9,175 bases of DNA from Bacteroidota bacterium (GTDB lineage Bacteria; Bacteroidota; Ignavibacteria; Ignavibacteriales; Ignavibacteriaceae): NCBI GenBank assembly GCA_023453665.1, contig JAEXTA010000171.1, forward strand, positions 1-9,175. Reading direction: 5' to 3'. Shown piece after piece: positions 6,190-9,175 of the stretch; the first letter of the stretch is position 1, and the number at the start of each line of letters is the position of its first letter. The notes beneath the pieces were generated by a model, which was given only the letters and a program-made list of their open reading frames with translations, ran no database searches and was not told the origin of the DNA. The translations under genes were made by a program, and so were the position numbers.

Positions 6190-6426
6190 CTGTCAATTTT
6201 TTTTGAGGTAAGATAAAAGAAAATTCCAAATAAGTATAACCAAAAAAAATGTGTTTGAAAGAAAGAAGGAGGTTATAGTAGAGGCTGAGGCTGAGGCTGA
6301 GGTGGGGTGAGGATTGGAATTTTTTTATCTGTTTATTTTTTTGCCGTTAATCTGTAATCCAATAAACTGTTTGAGCTTTTAGCATTATTACATTAAGTTG
6401 CCAATAACAAATAAACACAATTCTTA
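6190..6426 (+). other. AT-rich spacer and leader of the restriction gene
   Basis: This gap has no convincing gene. It holds poly-A/T runs, a purine-rich stretch with an AAGGAGG-like motif near 6266-6272 that has no start codon behind it, the GAGGCT repeat at 6281-6304, and an AT-rich leader before the ATG at 6427. I found no promoter good enough to name. Divergent promoters for the small - strand ORFs and the + strand restriction gene must lie here or close by. Confidence 0.5.
6281..6304 (+). repeat. GAGGCT hexanucleotide tandem repeat
   Basis: Three perfect GAGGCT units are followed by a GAGGTG variant and then GGGTGAGG. The tract lies about 120 bases upstream of the restriction gene start, outside any gene I can support. 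Many closely spaced GG pairs give it two-tetrad G-quadruplex potential on the + strand. Copy number may vary by slippage. Confidence 0.8.
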
Positions 6427-9175
6427 ATGCCTTTATCCTGGAATGAAATAAAAGCCCGTGCTGTAAAATTCTCTAAAGAATGGGAAAATGAAACGGATGA
6501 ATCTGCCGAATCCCAATCTTTTATTAATGATTTCTTTAATGTATTCGGCATTACAAGAAGGCGTGTTGCCAGTTTCGAAAAAAGAATTAAAAAAATAGAT
6601 GGCAAAGATGGTTTTATTGATATGCTCTGGAAAGGCGTTATTCTTATTGAGCATAAGTCAAGGGGTAAAAGCTTAGATAAAGCTCATCAACAGGCAGTAG
6701 ATTATTTCCCCGGTTTAAAAGAAGAAGAACTTCCGCGGTACATACTTGTATGCGATTTCCAAACATTCCGGCTTTATGATCTTGATGAGGATAAACAGCA
6801 CGATTTTGTTTTACGCGACCTCGTTAAAAATGTAAAACTGTTCAATGTTATTGCCGGATATCACGGTACCAAATTCAAGCCCGAAGACCCCGTAAACATT
6901 GAAGCTGCTGAAAAGATCGGCAAGCTTCACGATAAACTAAAAACGGTTGGGTATGATGGTCATCAACTTGAAGTTTACTTAGTCAGAATTGTTTTCTGTC
7001 TCTTTGCCGATGATACAAACATATTCAACAAAGGAATATTTGAAGAATATGTCAGACGAAATACAAAAGAAGACGGAAGCGATTTAGCTGCACACCTCGC
7101 AAATCTTTTTCATATTCTTAATCAGCATGAGGATTATCGTCTAACAAATCTGGATGAAAGCTTACAGGAATTCCCGTATGTAAACGGAAAATTATTCGAG
7201 GAAAGTATTCCTCCTGCTTCGTTTGATAGTGAAATGAGGAAGCTTTTACTCGATTGCTGCCAGCTTAACTGGAGTAAAATTTCTCCGGCAATTTTCGGCT
7301 CAATGTTTCAGGCAGTGATGAACCCTGAAGAACGCAGGAATCTTGGCGCACACTACACATCAGAAAAAAATATTCTTAAAGTAATTAAACCTTTGTTCCT
7401 TGATGAACTATCGAATGAATTTGAAACTATAAAGAACAATAAAAAGAAACTTATCGAATTTCATAAAAAACTTTCCGCGTTAAAGTTTCTTGATCCTGCC
7501 TGCGGCTGCGGTAACTTTTTGGTAATAACTTACAGAGAGTTACGATTACTTGAAATTGAAATTCTCAGAAAACTTTATGATCCTAATAAACCGCAGTTCA
7601 ATATTAAAGAAATAGTCTGGATTGACATTGATCAGTTTTACGGAATTGAAATAGAAGAATGGCCTGCGCGTATTTCCGAAGTTGCAATGTGGCTCATAGA
7701 CCACCAGATGAATATGAAAGTAAGCGAAGAATTCGGAGAGTATTATGTGCGGCTGCCCTTAAAGAAAGCAGCGAATATAATATGTGATAATGCTCTTAGA
7801 ATTGAATGGGGAAGTATCATCGTTAAAAATGAAATTGATATTTCTGCTGATGTAACAAACATTATAAAAGTAAACGAACCAACAGCACATTACAATACTG
7901 TTAATGTTTATACAAAAGAAGTTAATGTTATTGAAGCAGTGACAGATAAAAAACCTGTATCAGATAAAACAACATTTGATTACATCCTTGGTAATCCTCC
8001 GTTTGTTGGAAAACATTTACAAAATGAACAACAGAAAACAGATATAGCAAATATATTCAGTGGAATAAAAGGGGCGGGTGTTCTTGACTATGTTACTTGC
8101 TGGTACATAAAGGCGGCAAGACTAATACAGAATACAAATACAAAAGTTGCTTTTGTAAGTACTAATAGTATTTCTCAAGGTGAACAGCCAGGAATCTTAT
8201 GGAATGTTTTATTTAATCATTATGGAATTAAAATTCATTTTGCACACAGAACATTTAAATGGTCCAATGAAGCAAGAGGTAAAGCCGCAGTACATGTTGT
8301 AATTATTGGCTTTGCAAATTATGATACAAATGAAAAATATTTATTTGAGTATGAGGATGTTAAATCTGAACCACACTTAAGGAAAATCGAAAACATTAAT
8401 CCTTATTTAGTAAACTTTAAGAATATTTTATTAAAAGGTAGAAGTAATCCTGTTTGTAAAGTCCCATCAATGAATTGGGGGAGTAAACCAGTTGATGATG
8501 GTAATTTGTTGTTTACAGAATACGAGAAAAATATATTCATTAAGCTTGAGCCAGGATCAAAAAAATATTTTAAACCGTTAATATCAGCAAGTGAATTTTT
8601 AAAGGGTGAAAAAAGATGGTGTCTTTGGTTAAATGAGATAGAACCAGGGAAACTTAAAGAATTAAAACTTGTATTAGAGAGGATAGAAAATGTTAAAAAT
8701 TTTAGATTGGCTAGTAAGAAAAAACATACTCAGGAAGCAGCAAAATATCCAGCCTTATTTGCTGAATTGCGCCAACCGATTAGCGATTATATTTTCTTTC
8801 CACTAACAACATCTGAACATAGGAAATATATCCCAATAGACTTTTTCTCTAAAGATTATATCATTAACAATTCTGCAAGTTATATACCTGATGCCACGAG
8901 ATATCATTTCGGAATACTGACATCAGAAATGCATATGGCTTGGGTAAAACAAGTTTGTGGCAGATTAAAAAGTGACTTCAGATACTCGAATGACATCGTT
9001 TACAACAACTTCCCCTGGCCCGAAAATCCAACCTCTAAACAAATCAAAACAGTAGAAGAAAAAGCACAAAAAGTTTTAGAAACAAGAAAAGAATTTCCTG
9101 ACAGCAGTCTAGCAGATTTAAATGATCCGTTGACAAAGCCCCCTGCATTACTAAAAGCACATCAGGAATTAGACA
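6427..9175 (+). CDS. MmeI-like Type IIG/IIL restriction-modification enzyme, 3' end beyond window
   Basis: This single-chain enzyme should methylate and cut DNA at one target; 916 residues are visible and the frame runs off the edge. The N-terminus (MPLSWNEIKARAVKFSKEWE) matches the MmeI start, which fixes the ATG although no Shine-Dalgarno is present. The nuclease domain (about 1-155) has D65, E75 and K77 in the D-X9-ExK arrangement of MmeI. A helical connector (about 156-295) is followed by the methyltransferase: RNLGAHYTS (304-312), SAM-binding motif I DPACGCGNF (356-364) and catalytic NPPF (523-526), the gamma-class N6-adenine type. About 50 residues are inserted just before NPPF (near 462-514). 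The target-recognition domain runs from about 678 to 860, with GRLKSDFRYS at 845-854. MmeI is about 919 residues; with the insert, about 45-50 C-terminal residues are missing here. No stop or frameshift interrupts it. MmeI relatives need SAM, modify one strand and cut about 20 bases away; this is known of the family, not seen here. Confidence 0.95.
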   Translation, partial: MPLSWNEIKARAVKFSKEWENETDESAESQSFINDFFNVFGITRRRVASFEKRIKKIDGKDGFIDMLWKGVILIEHKSRGKSLDKAHQQAVDYFPGLKEEELPRYILVCDFQTFRLYDLDEDKQHDFVLRDLVKNVKLFNVIAGYHGTKFKPEDPVNIEAAEKIGKLHDKLKTVGYDGHQLEVYLVRIVFCLFADDTNIFNKGIFEEYVRRNTKEDGSDLAAHLANLFHILNQHEDYRLTNLDESLQEFPYVNGKLFEESIPPASFDSEMRKLLLDCCQLNWSKISPAIFGSMFQAVMNPEERRNLGAHYTSEKNILKVIKPLFLDELSNEFETIKNNKKKLIEFHKKLSALKFLDPACGCGNFLVITYRELRLLEIEILRKLYDPNKPQFNIKEIVWIDIDQFYGIEIEEWPARISEVAMWLIDHQMNMKVSEEFGEYYVRLPLKKAANIICDNALRIEWGSIIVKNEIDISADVTNIIKVNEPTAHYNTVNVYTKEVNVIEAVTDKKPVSDKTTFDYILGNPPFVGKHLQNEQQKTDIANIFSGIKGAGVLDYVTCWYIKAARLIQNTNTKVAFVSTNSISQGEQPGILWNVLFNHYGIKIHFAHRTFKWSNEARGKAAVHVVIIGFANYDTNEKYLFEYEDVKSEPHLRKIENINPYLVNFKNILLKGRSNPVCKVPSMNWGSKPVDDGNLLFTEYEKNIFIKLEPGSKKYFKPLISASEFLKGEKRWCLWLNEIEPGKLKELKLVLERIENVKNFRLASKKKHTQEAAKYPALFAELRQPISDYIFFPLTTSEHRKYIPIDFFSKDYIINNSASYIPDATRYHFGILTSEMHMAWVKQVCGRLKSDFRYSNDIVYNNFPWPENPTSKQIKTVEEKAQKVLETRKEFPDSSLADLNDPLTKPPALLKAHQELD

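Noticed and set aside
6281..6320. GAGGCT array considered as a CRISPR or small-RNA gene
   Set aside because: The units are six bases long with no spacers, and no cas gene is present. A simple tandem repeat explains it.
6266..6380. AAGGAGG-like motif at 6266-6272 as the start signal of an extra small gene
   Set aside because: No ATG or GTG follows at proper spacing. The only TTG downstream (around 6313) gives a short, low-complexity hydrophobic frame that soon stops.
6393..6654. Two - strand ORFs of 70-73 codons over the start of the restriction gene
   Set aside because: They are antisense to the strongly conserved MmeI-like N-terminus and lack any protein-family signal.

Overview
The window is AT-rich (sampled stretches run about 30-37% G+C). 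It reads as a chromosomal segment of a free-living, chemotaxis-capable bacterium, most likely of the Bacteroidota/Ignavibacteriota/Chlorobi group. That placement is an inference from protein flavour (REC-first histidine kinase, LytTR regulator, AT-rich leaders); no rRNA or marker gene is present to prove it.

Region 1 (1-5473, all + strand) is a signal-transduction block. It holds the C-terminal part of a PAS-type sensor histidine kinase, a REC-LytTR response regulator whose TTG start overlaps the kinase stop, a REC-first histidine kinase with an altered G1 box, CheW, and a poly-HAMP methyl-accepting chemotaxis protein. A clear intrinsic terminator closes it. CheW and the MCP form a receptor/adaptor pair that must borrow a CheA from elsewhere. 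The two kinases and the LytTR regulator could feed or read the same stimulus, but nothing in the sequence proves cross-talk.

Region 2 (5474-6426) is a spacer between the operon and the restriction gene. On the - strand it carries a 93-codon hypothetical gene, preceded by a 28-codon ORF encoding a single predicted membrane helix. A perfect 10-bp inverted repeat directly abuts the 93-codon gene's start. The + strand has a GAGGCT hexamer repeat and a long AT-rich leader.

Region 3 (6427-9175, running off the right edge) is a nearly complete MmeI-type single-chain restriction-modification enzyme (Type IIG/IIL). Nuclease, helical, N6-adenine methyltransferase and target-recognition domains are all intact, and only about 45-50 C-terminal residues seem to be missing. 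Its specificity-determining residues differ from those I recall for MmeI and suggest a recognition site ending in G instead of C. Its target-recognition half is markedly more AT-rich than its N-terminal half, as expected if the specificity module has been exchanged.

No tRNA, rRNA, CRISPR array, transposase or integrase was seen.
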